This document shows positions 17,885 to 26,214 of a stretch of 64,000 nt of DNA, piece after piece. The notes beneath the pieces were generated by a model. That model did not search any database and had not been told where the DNA came from. It was given only the letters and a program-made list of their open reading frames with translations. The DNA lies in NCBI RefSeq assembly GCF_012935695.1, contig NZ_CP052859.1, forward strand, positions 1,033,001 through 1,097,000, given 5' to 3'. Source of the stretch: Pseudomonas sp. ADAK18 (lineage in GTDB: Bacteria > Pseudomonadota > Gammaproteobacteria > Pseudomonadales > Pseudomonadaceae). Position 1 is the first letter of the stretch; every line of letters begins with the position of its first letter. Made by a program: the position numbers and the translations under genes.

Positions 17885-17960
17885 GTCCCCTTCGTCTAGT
17901 GGCCTAGGACACCGCCCTTTCACGGCGGTAACAGGGGTTCGAGTCCCCTAGGGGACGCCA
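17885..17960 (+). tRNA. tRNA-Glu (TTC), second copy
   Basis: Identical to the copy at 17627. The 104-bp spacer before it has no clear promoter but contains a hairpin of the type CTGAAA...TTTCAG at about 17853-17877, so a single processed transcript is likely. Confidence 0.97.
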
Positions 17961-17963
17961 TTT

Positions 17964-18039
<76 letters not shown>

Positions 18040-18050
18040 TATTTAACAAA

Positions 18051-18080
18051 AACGCCGCTCAGCAATGAGCGGCGTTTTTG
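18051..18080 (+). terminator. Intrinsic terminator of the tRNA-Glu/Gly operon
   Basis: AACGCCGCTCA and TGAGCGGCGTT form an 11-bp stem with a GCAA tetraloop, followed by TTTG and more T residues. Confidence 0.9.
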
Positions 18081-18130
18081 TTTGTGCGTTATTGATGCCT
18101 GGCGGTTCGAGTGTGCACTGGGACCAAAGC

Positions 18131-18155
18131 CGGGCCCGCCGCAACAGCGGGCCCG
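18131..18155 (-). terminator. Terminator hairpin of the dipeptidase gene
   Basis: CGGGCCCGC and GCGGGCCCG form a 9-bp GC stem with a 7-base loop, just beyond the stop at 18165 on the minus strand. The T-run is short. Confidence 0.6.
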
Positions 18156-18164
18156 AAAGGAGAA

Positions 18165-19904
18165 TCAGAGCTTCGGCAGTTGCCCGATGCGGCTCATCAT
18201 CTCGGTCACGACCTGCAGGTCCAGCAGGAACTGCTCCACTGTCTTGAACTCGCTGTCGGTGTGGCCGGTGTACTTGACGTTTGGCATCGCCAGACCGAAC
18301 TGCACGCCATTGGGCAGGTTATGGACCGAAGTGGCGCCGGCGGAGGTGCCGAACTTGTGTTCCATACCCAGGTTTTCAGTGGCCACGGCCAGCAGCGCCT
18401 TGACCCACTCACCCTCTGGGTTGCGGTACATCGGTGCCGCGATCGAGTAGTCGAAGGTCGCTGCAATGCGAGTCTTTTTGCTCCAGGCAGCGATCTTGTC
18501 GGCAATTTCGGATTTGAGCGCTTCTGGCGACTTGCCCTTTGGCACCCGCAAGTTGACCGCGAGCTTGAAGGTTTTGTCATCCATGGCGACATAGGTCAGG
18601 GACGTGGTCAGCGGGCCCATAAAGGCATCGGAAAAACCGACCCCCAATTTGCCCCCCAGATAATCCAGGCCCCAGTTGTCGGCTGCATAACGGGCAGCGT
18701 CAGTAATGTGGTTGTGCTTGAGTGCGACTTTTCCGTCCAGGCTGTTGATAAAGTCCAGCATCCGGGCGACCGGGTTCACACCGGATTCGGGCTCCGAAGA
18801 GTGGGCGGAAACACCAGTGACAGTCAGCTTGACGTCGTTACCGTCGACCTTGGTGGTGATCGTGAAGTCGCCGCCATTACGCTTGGCGTACTCACTGCCG
18901 GCCTTTTGCAGGCTGGCGGCCAGTTCAGCGGGTTTGTCAGTGATCAGGGTGGCAACCGAGGCCGACGGAATCTGGTTGGTGGCCAGGCCGCCGGTCATCG
19001 AGGTGATCTCGGCGCCTTTGCCCTCAGCTTTGCGCCGGGCAAAGTTCGCCATGACCGTGCCATAGCCTTTTTCGGCAATCACTACAGGGTAGCCACCGTC
19101 CAGTGCCAGGTTGTAGTTGGGAACCGGGTTGCGTTCAAAATAGTAAGGGATGGCGTCGCCAGTGGTTTCTTCGGTGGTGTCGACCAGCAGCTTGAAGTTG
19201 CGCGCCAGAGGCAGCTTCTCTTCCTTGATGACCTTCATGGCGTAGAGCGTTACCACGATACCGTTCTTGTCATCCTCGGTGCCCCGGCCATACATACGGT
19301 CGCCGATCAGGGTGACCTTGAACGGATCAAGTTTGGTGCCGTCCGGCAGGACCCAGTTTTCCGGCGTCACAGGCACTACGTCGGCGTGAGCATGAACGCC
19401 CACCACTTCATCGCCAGCGCCTTCGAGAGAGATTTCATAGACGCGGTTGTCGACGTTGCGAAAGTTCAGGTTGAAGGCCTGGGCAAGGTTCTTGATCTTA
19501 TCGGCGATCTTGATGAACTCAGGGTTGTCGTGCTGGGCAACGCCGTCCACGCGGAAGGTCGGAATGGCCACCAGCTCACGCAGGGTCTCAAGGGCCGCAT
19601 CGCCGTATTTCACCCGTGTATAAATGCCTAGAAGACGATAGATCTCGTTCTGCTGTTCGGCGGTAAGGGTCTTGTTGCCTTGAAACGCACTGATTGCCGC
19701 GCCGAGATCATCGGTTTTGGCCAGGTCGCTCTTGGCCAGGTTTGTCAGGAACTGCCTGAAATCCGTGACCGACGTATCGCTGAAGGTCTTGAGGATGGTC
19801 GCACTCTGTTGCGGGGTAATATTGGCGAGCGCGGGCGTGGCGAGCGACGAAAGGCTGGCCAGAATCAGGGTCGTTGCAGCCAGGTGCTTGAATGAGAAAT
19901 CCAT
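18165..19904 (-). CDS. Exported M20-family metallo-dipeptidase
   Basis: The 579-residue protein has a signal peptide ending near TPALA and M20/PepV-like metal motifs: VGVHAHADVVPV (metal His and catalytic Asp), GRGTEDDKNG (bridging Asp) and DTTEETTG (base Glu and metal Glu), with a lid-domain segment VTGVSAHSSEPESG supplying a His. The family cleaves dipeptides with two zinc ions, here presumably in the periplasm to supply amino acids. I chose ATG 19904 because it begins a clean signal peptide; the AAGGA site is 12 bases away, slightly long. A longer frame to 20087 is not supported. Confidence 0.87.
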   Translation of the reverse strand: MDFSFKHLAATTLILASLSSLATPALANITPQQSATILKTFSDTSVTDFRQFLTNLAKSDLAKTDDLGAAISAFQGNKTLTAEQQNEIYRLLGIYTRVKYGDAALETLRELVAIPTFRVDGVAQHDNPEFIKIADKIKNLAQAFNLNFRNVDNRVYEISLEGAGDEVVGVHAHADVVPVTPENWVLPDGTKLDPFKVTLIGDRMYGRGTEDDKNGIVVTLYAMKVIKEEKLPLARNFKLLVDTTEETTGDAIPYYFERNPVPNYNLALDGGYPVVIAEKGYGTVMANFARRKAEGKGAEITSMTGGLATNQIPSASVATLITDKPAELAASLQKAGSEYAKRNGGDFTITTKVDGNDVKLTVTGVSAHSSEPESGVNPVARMLDFINSLDGKVALKHNHITDAARYAADNWGLDYLGGKLGVGFSDAFMGPLTTSLTYVAMDDKTFKLAVNLRVPKGKSPEALKSEIADKIAAWSKKTRIAATFDYSIAAPMYRNPEGEWVKALLAVATENLGMEHKFGTSAGATSVHNLPNGVQFGLAMPNVKYTGHTDSEFKTVEQFLLDLQVVTEMMSRIGQLPKL

Positions 19905-20038
19905 TGCTGGGGGCATTCCTTTGCAGGTGGTGGGTAAGAAATGTCTGATCGGTAGATCAGAAATATTTCCACACACTAACACCATGAAGGAAGGGTAAGG
20001 GAGCCCCTGAAGTGGGATGTGTCCTACATAAATACAAA

Positions 20039-20069
20039 AACGCCGCTTGGAAATAAGCGGCGTTTTTTT
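20039..20069. terminator. Intrinsic terminator downstream of the phospholipase-D-like gene
   Basis: AACGCCGCTT and AAGCGGCGTT form a 10-bp stem, with T-runs on both sides (TTTTTTT on plus, TTTTTG on minus). The stem is nearly the same as the tRNA terminator at 18051. It ends the minus-strand operon that begins at exbD. Confidence 0.88.
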
Positions 20070-20083
20070 ATGGGGGCTTGTCC

Positions 20084-21322
20084 TCAAGGCTTGCCTGGAT
20101 GTGGGGCCGGGTATTCACTCATGACCTCCAGCGGTTTCGCATACGGGCCATCCCACAATTGCTCATGCAGCTCACCAATGCGTTTGGCCATCGCAGCATC
20201 ACGCATCACCACTTCCAGATTGCGCGAATTATCCAGGTAGCCGCCGAGCCAGTTGCTGGTACCCACCCAGGCCACCTGCCCATCAATTTCCATGGTTTTG
20301 CTGTGGATCACTCGGGCATAGGGGATAAACCCCTCGGGCGCCTGAGGCAGGGTGACGATCTTGACCTGGATATTGGGCAGTACCGCCAGGCTTTTCAGGT
20401 AGGGCAACTCCAGCTTATCGGTGTTCCAGTTGGACACCATCAACTTGACCGAAACCCCGCGCGCCGCCGCAGCTCGCACGGCATTGTCGATCACCGCGTA
20501 ATACGGCCGGGTTCTATCAGGCCCGTAGGACAGTGGTGCATAGTCCAGCAACTGCACCCGTACTTCGTTCTTCGCTTCGGCCAGCAGGCGCGGCAACTCC
20601 AATTGCGAGTCGCCCACCCCAGGCGGGTTGTAGCGTTGCGGGCTGGCGACCAGGTAGTTGCCGGTGCGTGCCGGTTCCTTGCCAGCAGCGGGCAGGGGTA
20701 CGGGCTTGTTTTCCGCCAGGGCTGCCTGGGCCTGCCAATCCTGTTCAAAGATTGCCTGCACCTGGGCAACCACGCGTTCATCGCTGATGCGAAGCCCGGT
20801 TTCGTGGATGTGTTCCAGTGAGCGCCAGTCGAAATTCTGGCTGCCGATAAACGCCTGCTTGCCATCTACCAGCATGTATTTGGCATGGATAATCCCACCG
20901 CTCACTTGCGCGTAGGGCAGTACCCGGAACGTCAGGTTGGGAATGGCTTTCAGCCGTTCGAGAGTGGCGGGATCCGACAGCTTCAGGCCCTTTTCCTCTA
21001 GCAGGAAGCGAATCCTCACCCCACGTTTACCGGCGGCCTCAAGGTGTTCGATCACGGTGTCCATCACCGATCCGGGATGATCCGCCGCATAGAACTGACC
21101 AATATCGATCTGGCTTTTCGCCCCATCGAACAGCTCGATCCATACGAGCCCTGGTTGACGCAAATCCGCAGTCCCCAGCGTGGTGGCCACCGGCACGGTG
21201 TGTACTAATTCAAACCCCGGAATGGAAAAATCCGCCTGAGCCAGCGGACTGATCAGCAAGCCAACCAGGCCTGCAATACGAACGCCGAGTAGCGCCCGTG
21301 GGAACTTCATGCATGCGGACAT
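20084..21322 (-). CDS. Secreted phospholipase-D-like protein
   Basis: The 412-residue protein has a signal peptide (about residues 5-30, ending AQA|DF) and two HKD motifs, His146-x-Lys148-x4-Asp153 followed by GSQNFDWRS, and His340-x-Lys342-x4-Asp347 followed by GTSNW. Both halves are intact, so phosphodiesterase or phosphatidyltransferase activity is likely, in the periplasm or outside. The start may be ATG 21322 or 21310; neither has a strong ribosome-binding site. It begins 50 bp after exbB with no terminator between, so it probably belongs to the exbD-tonB-exbB operon. Substrate unknown. Confidence 0.85.
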   Translation of the reverse strand: MSACMKFPRALLGVRIAGLVGLLISPLAQADFSIPGFELVHTVPVATTLGTADLRQPGLVWIELFDGAKSQIDIGQFYAADHPGSVMDTVIEHLEAAGKRGVRIRFLLEEKGLKLSDPATLERLKAIPNLTFRVLPYAQVSGGIIHAKYMLVDGKQAFIGSQNFDWRSLEHIHETGLRISDERVVAQVQAIFEQDWQAQAALAENKPVPLPAAGKEPARTGNYLVASPQRYNPPGVGDSQLELPRLLAEAKNEVRVQLLDYAPLSYGPDRTRPYYAVIDNAVRAAAARGVSVKLMVSNWNTDKLELPYLKSLAVLPNIQVKIVTLPQAPEGFIPYARVIHSKTMEIDGQVAWVGTSNWLGGYLDNSRNLEVVMRDAAMAKRIGELHEQLWDGPYAKPLEVMSEYPAPHPGKP

Positions 21323-21372
21323 AAACGTCTCATATAAAAGAAAGGCGAGCGCACCCAGCGCTCGTCTTGGGG

Positions 21373-22020
21373 TCAGGCGGTACGACTGTGCATCGGGTTT
21401 GGCACCAGGTGCGGCACTTCGCCTTGCACGCGGGCACCGGTGGCGGCGCGGATCAGCAGCATTTTAAGTTGATCATTGATGCGCTCCAGGCTGTCCTGGA
21501 AAAAGTTGTGGAACACCACACAGAACAGGGCGATGGCGATACCCAGCCCGGTGGCGAACAACGCCGTCCCGATACCACCGGAAATCTGGCCAGGGTCGGA
21601 CACGCCAGCACTGGCCAGGGCCTTGAAGGTGTCGATGATCCCTAGGATGGTCCCCAGCAAGCCTAGAAGCGGCGCGGCGGTGGTGATGGTTTCAATGATC
21701 CAGAGGCTGCGGGCCAGCGGGGCTCGGGTCGACAGGTATTGGGTTTCGATCACGTCATCCAGGTCCTTGCGCGAACCATGGGACGCCTTTTGCGCCAGCA
21801 CCGGCCGCACCATGCTCAAGGGCAGGCTATCGCGATGGATCGCGCTTTCCGGTAGATCACGCTCGCTGTGAACGGCGGCGCCCAGGGCGTCCATCAACGA
21901 TCGGGCCTGGCGCCGTACATAGGCGAAGTAGATGCCGCGTTCGATGGCAATGAAGATCGCGATGGCCATTGCGGCATACATCACATAGAAGGTGATGTCG
22001 TGAAGCAGGTTCATGTCCAT
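21373..22020 (-). CDS. exbB: ExbB/TolQ/MotA-family proton channel subunit
   Basis: The 215-residue protein has three membrane helices (about 10-30, 110-135, 150-175) and the family signature in the second and third helices (PLLGLLGTILGIIDTF and ALFATGLGIAIALFCVVFHNFF). With ExbD it uses proton-motive force to energise TonB. GAGG precedes ATG 22020 by nine bases. The local order is exbD-tonB-exbB rather than the more usual exbB-exbD-tonB, and the subunit is shorter than canonical Pseudomonas ExbB, so it may serve a dedicated receptor rather than all siderophore uptake. Confidence 0.85.
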   Translation of the reverse strand: MDMNLLHDITFYVMYAAMAIAIFIAIERGIYFAYVRRQARSLMDALGAAVHSERDLPESAIHRDSLPLSMVRPVLAQKASHGSRKDLDDVIETQYLSTRAPLARSLWIIETITTAAPLLGLLGTILGIIDTFKALASAGVSDPGQISGGIGTALFATGLGIAIALFCVVFHNFFQDSLERINDQLKMLLIRAATGARVQGEVPHLVPNPMHSRTA

Positions 22021-22056
22021 GATTGTTTACCTCTTGGGTGAAGATCAGAAATTCGC

Positions 22057-22776
22057 TTACTGCACGCTGTAGTTGAAGGTGGCGGTGAAGCGTTGTTCGT
22101 TGCGTCCACCGAAGGCTTGTTCGGGGAACGGCTTGACCTGCTTGATACGCCGCAGGCTGTTAGTGGCGGCCCGATTGAGCAGCATGCTCGACGCCTGGGT
22201 CTGGATCCCGGAGTCGAGGACGCGGCCTTGGCGGTCCACCATCAACCAGACCACCACCTCGCCATTGGGGCGTTCGAGGGAAGCCTGTCGTCCGGTGGGG
22301 TACTGCTTGTAGGTGTCCAACTCGTTGCGCAAGCCTTTGAGGTAGCCGCCTTCAAGGGCTTGGCCATCGACTTTCGGTGGCGCCGGCGGGGCGGGCGTCG
22401 GGGCAACAGCGGCCTGCACGGGCTTGGCGGCGACCGGAGCTGGCATGGGCGTCGGGGTTGGCTTGGCGGCCACGGCCATAGGTTTTGGCAGCGGCTTTGG
22501 CTTGGGTTCAGGTTTTGGCAGCGGTTTTGGCGGCGGTGGAGGAGGGGCCGGCTCGGCTTCTTCGTTCTCGATCACCGGTGGTGGCGGCTCTTGTTCCACC
22601 ATGGGTTCGGGGACCACTTCGGGCTCTGGTTCGACCAAGGCAATTTCAACCGCGGACTCGTCATACACCGGCTGCACTTTCAGGGTTTGGGACTGGATAC
22701 CCAGTGCAATCAGCACCAAGGCGATGATGGCCGGGACGCCGCCCAGCAGCTGACGCGCACGAAACAGGGCATACAT
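22057..22776 (-). CDS. tonB: TonB-family energy transducer
   Basis: The 239-residue protein has an N-terminal anchor (about 12-30), a Pro-rich spacer of about 85 residues with Glu-Pro and Lys-Pro repeats, and a C-terminal TonB domain (about 145-239) with LDTYKQYPTGRQASLERPNG and VDRQGRVLDSGI. It spans the periplasm to outer-membrane receptors. It starts two bases after the exbD stop and is therefore coupled. No TonB-dependent receptor is in the window, so its partner must be inferred from elsewhere in the genome. Confidence 0.88.
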   Translation of the reverse strand: MYALFRARQLLGGVPAIIALVLIALGIQSQTLKVQPVYDESAVEIALVEPEPEVVPEPMVEQEPPPPVIENEEAEPAPPPPPPKPLPKPEPKPKPLPKPMAVAAKPTPTPMPAPVAAKPVQAAVAPTPAPPAPPKVDGQALEGGYLKGLRNELDTYKQYPTGRQASLERPNGEVVVWLMVDRQGRVLDSGIQTQASSMLLNRAATNSLRRIKQVKPFPEQAFGGRNEQRFTATFNYSVQ

Positions 22777-22778
22777 GA

Positions 22779-23186
22779 TCAGGACTTACGCGTGGCGATG
22801 GAGATGGAGGTAAAGCCACCCAGGCGCAGGGTGTCCATGACCTCGACCAGGCGGGACACTTCCACCCCCTTGTCGCTGTTGACGATGATTGTCGACTTGC
22901 TGTCAGGCTTTTCGGCGGCCTTGAGCACGGGCACCAAGGCCTCGACGGTCAGGTCTTTGCCATCCAGTTGCAGTTGGCCTTCCAGGCCCAGGGTGAGGAT
23001 GAATTTGTTCTGCGGCTTGAGCTGTTGCGAACTGCTGGCGCTGGGCAATTGGGTCTTCATGCCCAGTGCCGGAATCACGTTCAGGCTCACGAGTACGAAA
23101 AACACCAACAGGAACATCATCACGTCGATCATTGGGATCAGCTCGATGTGCGCCTTGCGTTTTTTGGGTTCGTCCCAGGTTCTCAT
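22779..23186 (-). CDS. exbD: ExbD/TolR-family subunit
   Basis: The 135-residue protein has a short cytoplasmic tail, one membrane helix (about 17-37) carrying the proton-path Asp in IELIPMIDVMMFLLVFFV, and a periplasmic domain (about 60-135). It is the first gene of the operon exbD-tonB-exbB-(phospholipase D-like). The start ATG 23186 fits the family. Confidence 0.9.
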   Translation of the reverse strand: MRTWDEPKKRKAHIELIPMIDVMMFLLVFFVLVSLNVIPALGMKTQLPSASSSQQLKPQNKFILTLGLEGQLQLDGKDLTVEALVPVLKAAEKPDSKSTIIVNSDKGVEVSRLVEVMDTLRLGGFTSISIATRKS

Positions 23187-23374
23187 TCCGTTACCCCGTA
23201 GTGGATTAGGGGCGACACGTTAGCAACCAAAAATGACCGAATGGTTAACTTTAATTTAAGCTTTTAAGTGTCTAGGACGCGTCTTGCAGAAGACCGTGCA
23301 GTCTGTTTTGTGACGTAATGAAACTGACACGATGTGGGTACACTCTTGGAAAATTTACCCGGCGAGCTACCGAT

Positions 23375-23929
23375 ATGAGCGCTGCACTCCCTCACCTATT
23401 CACTGCGCGGCTGGTGTTGAAACCACTGCAAAAGCACCTGGCCGAGACACTCTCCGAGCTGGCCAACGGGCCTGAGATTGCTGACAACACTGCTGCTATT
23501 CCGTCGCCTTACACTCTGGATACGGCGCACTCTTTTATCGACGCTCAGCAGGAGAACTTCCGTTCGGGGCACTCCCTGGGGTTGGGCATTCATCTGCGGG
23601 AGACCGACGAGTTGATCGGCGTGATCAGCCTCAGATTGTCGGCGGCGCATCGAAGCGGTCATTTGGGATATTGGGTGGCTGCGCACCAGCGCAACCTGGG
23701 TTACACCACTGAGGCGGCTGCCGCGATAATGGCGTTCGGCTTTGCCGAGCTGGCGCTGCACCGTGTCGGCAGCCAATGCTTTGCCCGTAACACAGGCTCG
23801 GCTCGGGTGATGGAGAAGATTGGCCTGCATTACGAAGGGCGCATGAAAGGTGCGTTCCTCAAGAACGAAGTGCACGAGGATCTGTTGCTGTACGGGCTGT
23901 TGCGGGCCGATTGGCAGCCTGCGTCATGA
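23375..23929 (+). CDS. GNAT-family N-acetyltransferase (RimJ/RimL type)
   Basis: The 184-residue protein has the RimJ/RimL-like layout: TARLVLKPLQ at the start, LGYWVAAHQRNLGYTTEAAAA as the acetyl-CoA-binding motif (about 100-120), and a C-terminal NTGSARVMEKIGLHYEGRMKG. It transfers acetyl from acetyl-CoA to an amine, possibly a protein N-terminus. I chose ATG 23375; an upstream frame to 23318 lacks a domain match. Its TGA overlaps the ATG of the phosphatase gene (ATGA at 23926-23929). Confidence 0.85.
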   Translation: MSAALPHLFTARLVLKPLQKHLAETLSELANGPEIADNTAAIPSPYTLDTAHSFIDAQQENFRSGHSLGLGIHLRETDELIGVISLRLSAAHRSGHLGYWVAAHQRNLGYTTEAAAAIMAFGFAELALHRVGSQCFARNTGSARVMEKIGLHYEGRMKGAFLKNEVHEDLLLYGLLRADWQPAS

Positions 23930-25512
23930 GTGACGACACTCGCAAGTCGGTAGATCTGGATCGCCGCCGAGTGCTGTCGGGCCTGGCGGTGGCGACGGCC
24001 TTTTCGATCCTCAGCCCCTTTGCCCGCAGTGCCGGCATCGACTACCCGTTCACATTGGGCGTCGCCTCGGGTGACCCGTTGCCGGATGGCTTTGTCATCT
24101 GGACCCGCTTGGCACCGCTGTTCAACGCCGTCGATGGTCGTGGCGGATTGAGCCGCGCGGTGCCGGTGCGCTGGCGGGTGGCCAGTGATGCGTTGATGAC
24201 GCGGATTGTGAAGCAGGGCGAAGTCATGGCCTCTGAACGCTTCGCTCATTCCGTGCATGTCGAGGTCGCGGGATTGGAGGCCGGCCGGCCTTATTGGTTT
24301 CAGTTTGAAAGCCTCGGGGCACAGAGCCCGACGGGCCAGTCGCGCACGGCGCCGCCGCTGCATGCGATGGCGTCGGCGCGGCTGGGCTTCGTGTCCTGTT
24401 CGCACTGGGAGCGAGGATATTTCAGTGCCTATCGTCACTTGGCCGCCGAACAACCTGACTTGGTGTTTTTCCTCGGTGATTACATCTACGACTATTCCTA
24501 TCCCACAGGCTCCAGCAAAATCATTCGTCCTCATGGCAGTGGCGATGCCGAAGACCTGGCCGGCTATCGCAATCGCTACGCCCTGTACAAATCCGATCCC
24601 GATTTGCAGGCGCTCCATGCTGCGGCGCCCAGTGTGGCCACCTGGGACGATCACGAAGTGCAAAATGACTACGCCAACCAATGGTCCCAGGACCCGAACG
24701 TCACGGTAGAGCGTTTTCTCAAGCGCCGAGCGGCCGCTTATCAGGCCTTCTACGAACACATGCCTTTACGCGCCACCAGCCTGCCTCGTGGGCCGGATAT
24801 GCGCATTTACCGGAACCTGGACTACGGCCGACTGGCTCGTTTCCATGTACTGGACGGTCGGCAGTACCGTTCAGTACAGCCGTGCATTGAGGCCAATGGC
24901 AGCCGTAAAGGACATATCGCTGCCGATAGCTGCGTAGACCTGAGCAATCCCGAGCGCACCATGCTCGGTTGGAAGCAGGAAGCCTGGCTGGATCAAGGTT
25001 TTGCCGAATCCCGTGCACAATGGAATGTGATCGCCCAGGACCTGCTGGTGGCGCCGCTGATCCAGCATGATCCGGCGAGCCAGGCGTTGGGCCACTGGAC
25101 CGACGGTTGGGACGGCTATAGGGCGACCCGCGAACGCGTGCTGGCGTCCATCGAGCGCAGACGCGCCCGTAACCCGGTGTTCTGGGGCGGGGATATTCAT
25201 TCGTTCTGGGCCACGGACCTGCACGCCGACGCCAACGACCCAGACTCGCGGATCGTCGCCACCGAGTTTGTCGGTACGTCAGTCACCTCCGACGGTCCGC
25301 CGTTTGATGCCTTCAACTCGATCCTGCCACTCAATCCCCATGTACGTTTTTTCGACAGCCGCCAGCGGGGGTATGTGTCGGTGGAGCTGGAAGAGCAGAA
25401 GATGCTGACGAACTTTCGGGTGATTTCCGATCCTCGGGATCCGAATGCCAGTGTCTCGACCCTCAAGTCCTTCGTGGTGGAACCGGGGCGGGCGGGGGCG
25501 ATTGCGGTGTAG
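23926..25512 (+). CDS. phoD: Tat-exported PhoD-family alkaline phosphatase/phosphodiesterase
   Basis: The 528-residue protein has a twin-arginine signal (DRRRVLSGLAV, about residues 13-23) and PhoD-family motifs: TLGVASGDPLPDGFVIWTRL at the mature start, FLGDYIYDYSY for metal binding, TWDDHEVQNDYA, and GGDIHSFW near the C-terminus. PhoD enzymes hydrolyse phosphomonoesters and diesters with Fe3+/Ca2+ in the periplasm. The gene is translationally coupled to a GNAT gene, which is not a usual partner. I see no obvious Pho box in the preceding region. It ends exactly where the convergent AlaX-like gene ends. Confidence 0.9.
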   Translation: MSDDTRKSVDLDRRRVLSGLAVATAFSILSPFARSAGIDYPFTLGVASGDPLPDGFVIWTRLAPLFNAVDGRGGLSRAVPVRWRVASDALMTRIVKQGEVMASERFAHSVHVEVAGLEAGRPYWFQFESLGAQSPTGQSRTAPPLHAMASARLGFVSCSHWERGYFSAYRHLAAEQPDLVFFLGDYIYDYSYPTGSSKIIRPHGSGDAEDLAGYRNRYALYKSDPDLQALHAAAPSVATWDDHEVQNDYANQWSQDPNVTVERFLKRRAAAYQAFYEHMPLRATSLPRGPDMRIYRNLDYGRLARFHVLDGRQYRSVQPCIEANGSRKGHIAADSCVDLSNPERTMLGWKQEAWLDQGFAESRAQWNVIAQDLLVAPLIQHDPASQALGHWTDGWDGYRATRERVLASIERRRARNPVFWGGDIHSFWATDLHADANDPDSRIVATEFVGTSVTSDGPPFDAFNSILPLNPHVRFFDSRQRGYVSVELEEQKMLTNFRVISDPRDPNASVSTLKSFVVEPGRAGAIAV

Positions 25513-26139
25513 TCAGTCCAGGCTATAACGCACCGATAGCGCGCCCTTTTTTTCGGACAGGGCCAGGATCGTCACCTGGCCCAGCGCACCCAGCGTCTGT
25601 ACATGCGTACCGCCACAGGCGTAGGCCGGCAGGTCACCAAAGCCGACTTCACGCACGCCTTCCTCAAGCGCCAGGTGACGCGGCAAGTCGGCGGCGATCC
25701 ACTGATTGACTTGGTGTTGGATCGCCTCGGCGTCCATGGTTTGCGCCGACTCCCCACGTATGAAAGTAATCTTTCCTTCGCCTGGCCAGTGATGAGCCTT
25801 GATTGGCATCCAGCCCAGGGTTTCGCCGACATTGCCGATCAGATGCCCGGCGGAATGCAGTCGTGTATTCAGGGTGCGACGTGCCTCATCGACCCGCGCA
25901 TCTATCAGCCCCGGCTCAACCGGCTGATCCACGTAGTGCACGATATGATCTGCTTCCTGGATCACCTTGATCACCTGGCTACCTCCCAGCCAGCCGGTGT
26001 CGAAAGGCTGGCCGCCGCCCTGGGGGTGGAAAATGGTCGATTGCAGGGTCACGGCAAAGTGGCCCTCGTGAGGTACGCATTCCAGCACTTCAAGCTCGGC
26101 TGTCAGGTGGTCGTGGGTGAAAAACAGGCGTTGGGTCAT
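25513..26139 (-). CDS. Alanyl-tRNA editing protein (AlaX-like)
   Basis: The roughly 208-residue stand-alone editing domain carries FHPQGGGQPFDTG, the zinc-binding HSAGH (HxxxH) and CGGTHV, as in AlaX and the AlaRS editing domain. It should hydrolyse Ser-tRNA(Ala) or Gly-tRNA(Ala). ATG 26139 and 26142 are adjacent candidates. It abuts the stop of phoD with no intervening base, so the convergent transcripts overlap at their 3' ends. Confidence 0.88.
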   Translation of the reverse strand: MTQRLFFTHDHLTAELEVLECVPHEGHFAVTLQSTIFHPQGGGQPFDTGWLGGSQVIKVIQEADHIVHYVDQPVEPGLIDARVDEARRTLNTRLHSAGHLIGNVGETLGWMPIKAHHWPGEGKITFIRGESAQTMDAEAIQHQVNQWIAADLPRHLALEEGVREVGFGDLPAYACGGTHVQTLGALGQVTILALSEKKGALSVRYSLD

Positions 26140-26214
26140 CATCTACATCCGCATCAGGGTTCTACCTGGCAGTATAAATAGTGCGCCGATGGGTGATAAT
26201 CCGTTCAACTCTCA

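Noticed and set aside
18111..19631. A 506-codon open frame on the plus strand opposite the dipeptidase gene
   Set aside because: It lies fully antisense to a well-supported M20 dipeptidase. Long antisense frames are common in GC-rich genomes, and its composition has no recognisable domain. Similar antisense frames at 5804-6904, 14418-15389 and 28234-29043 were rejected for the same reason.
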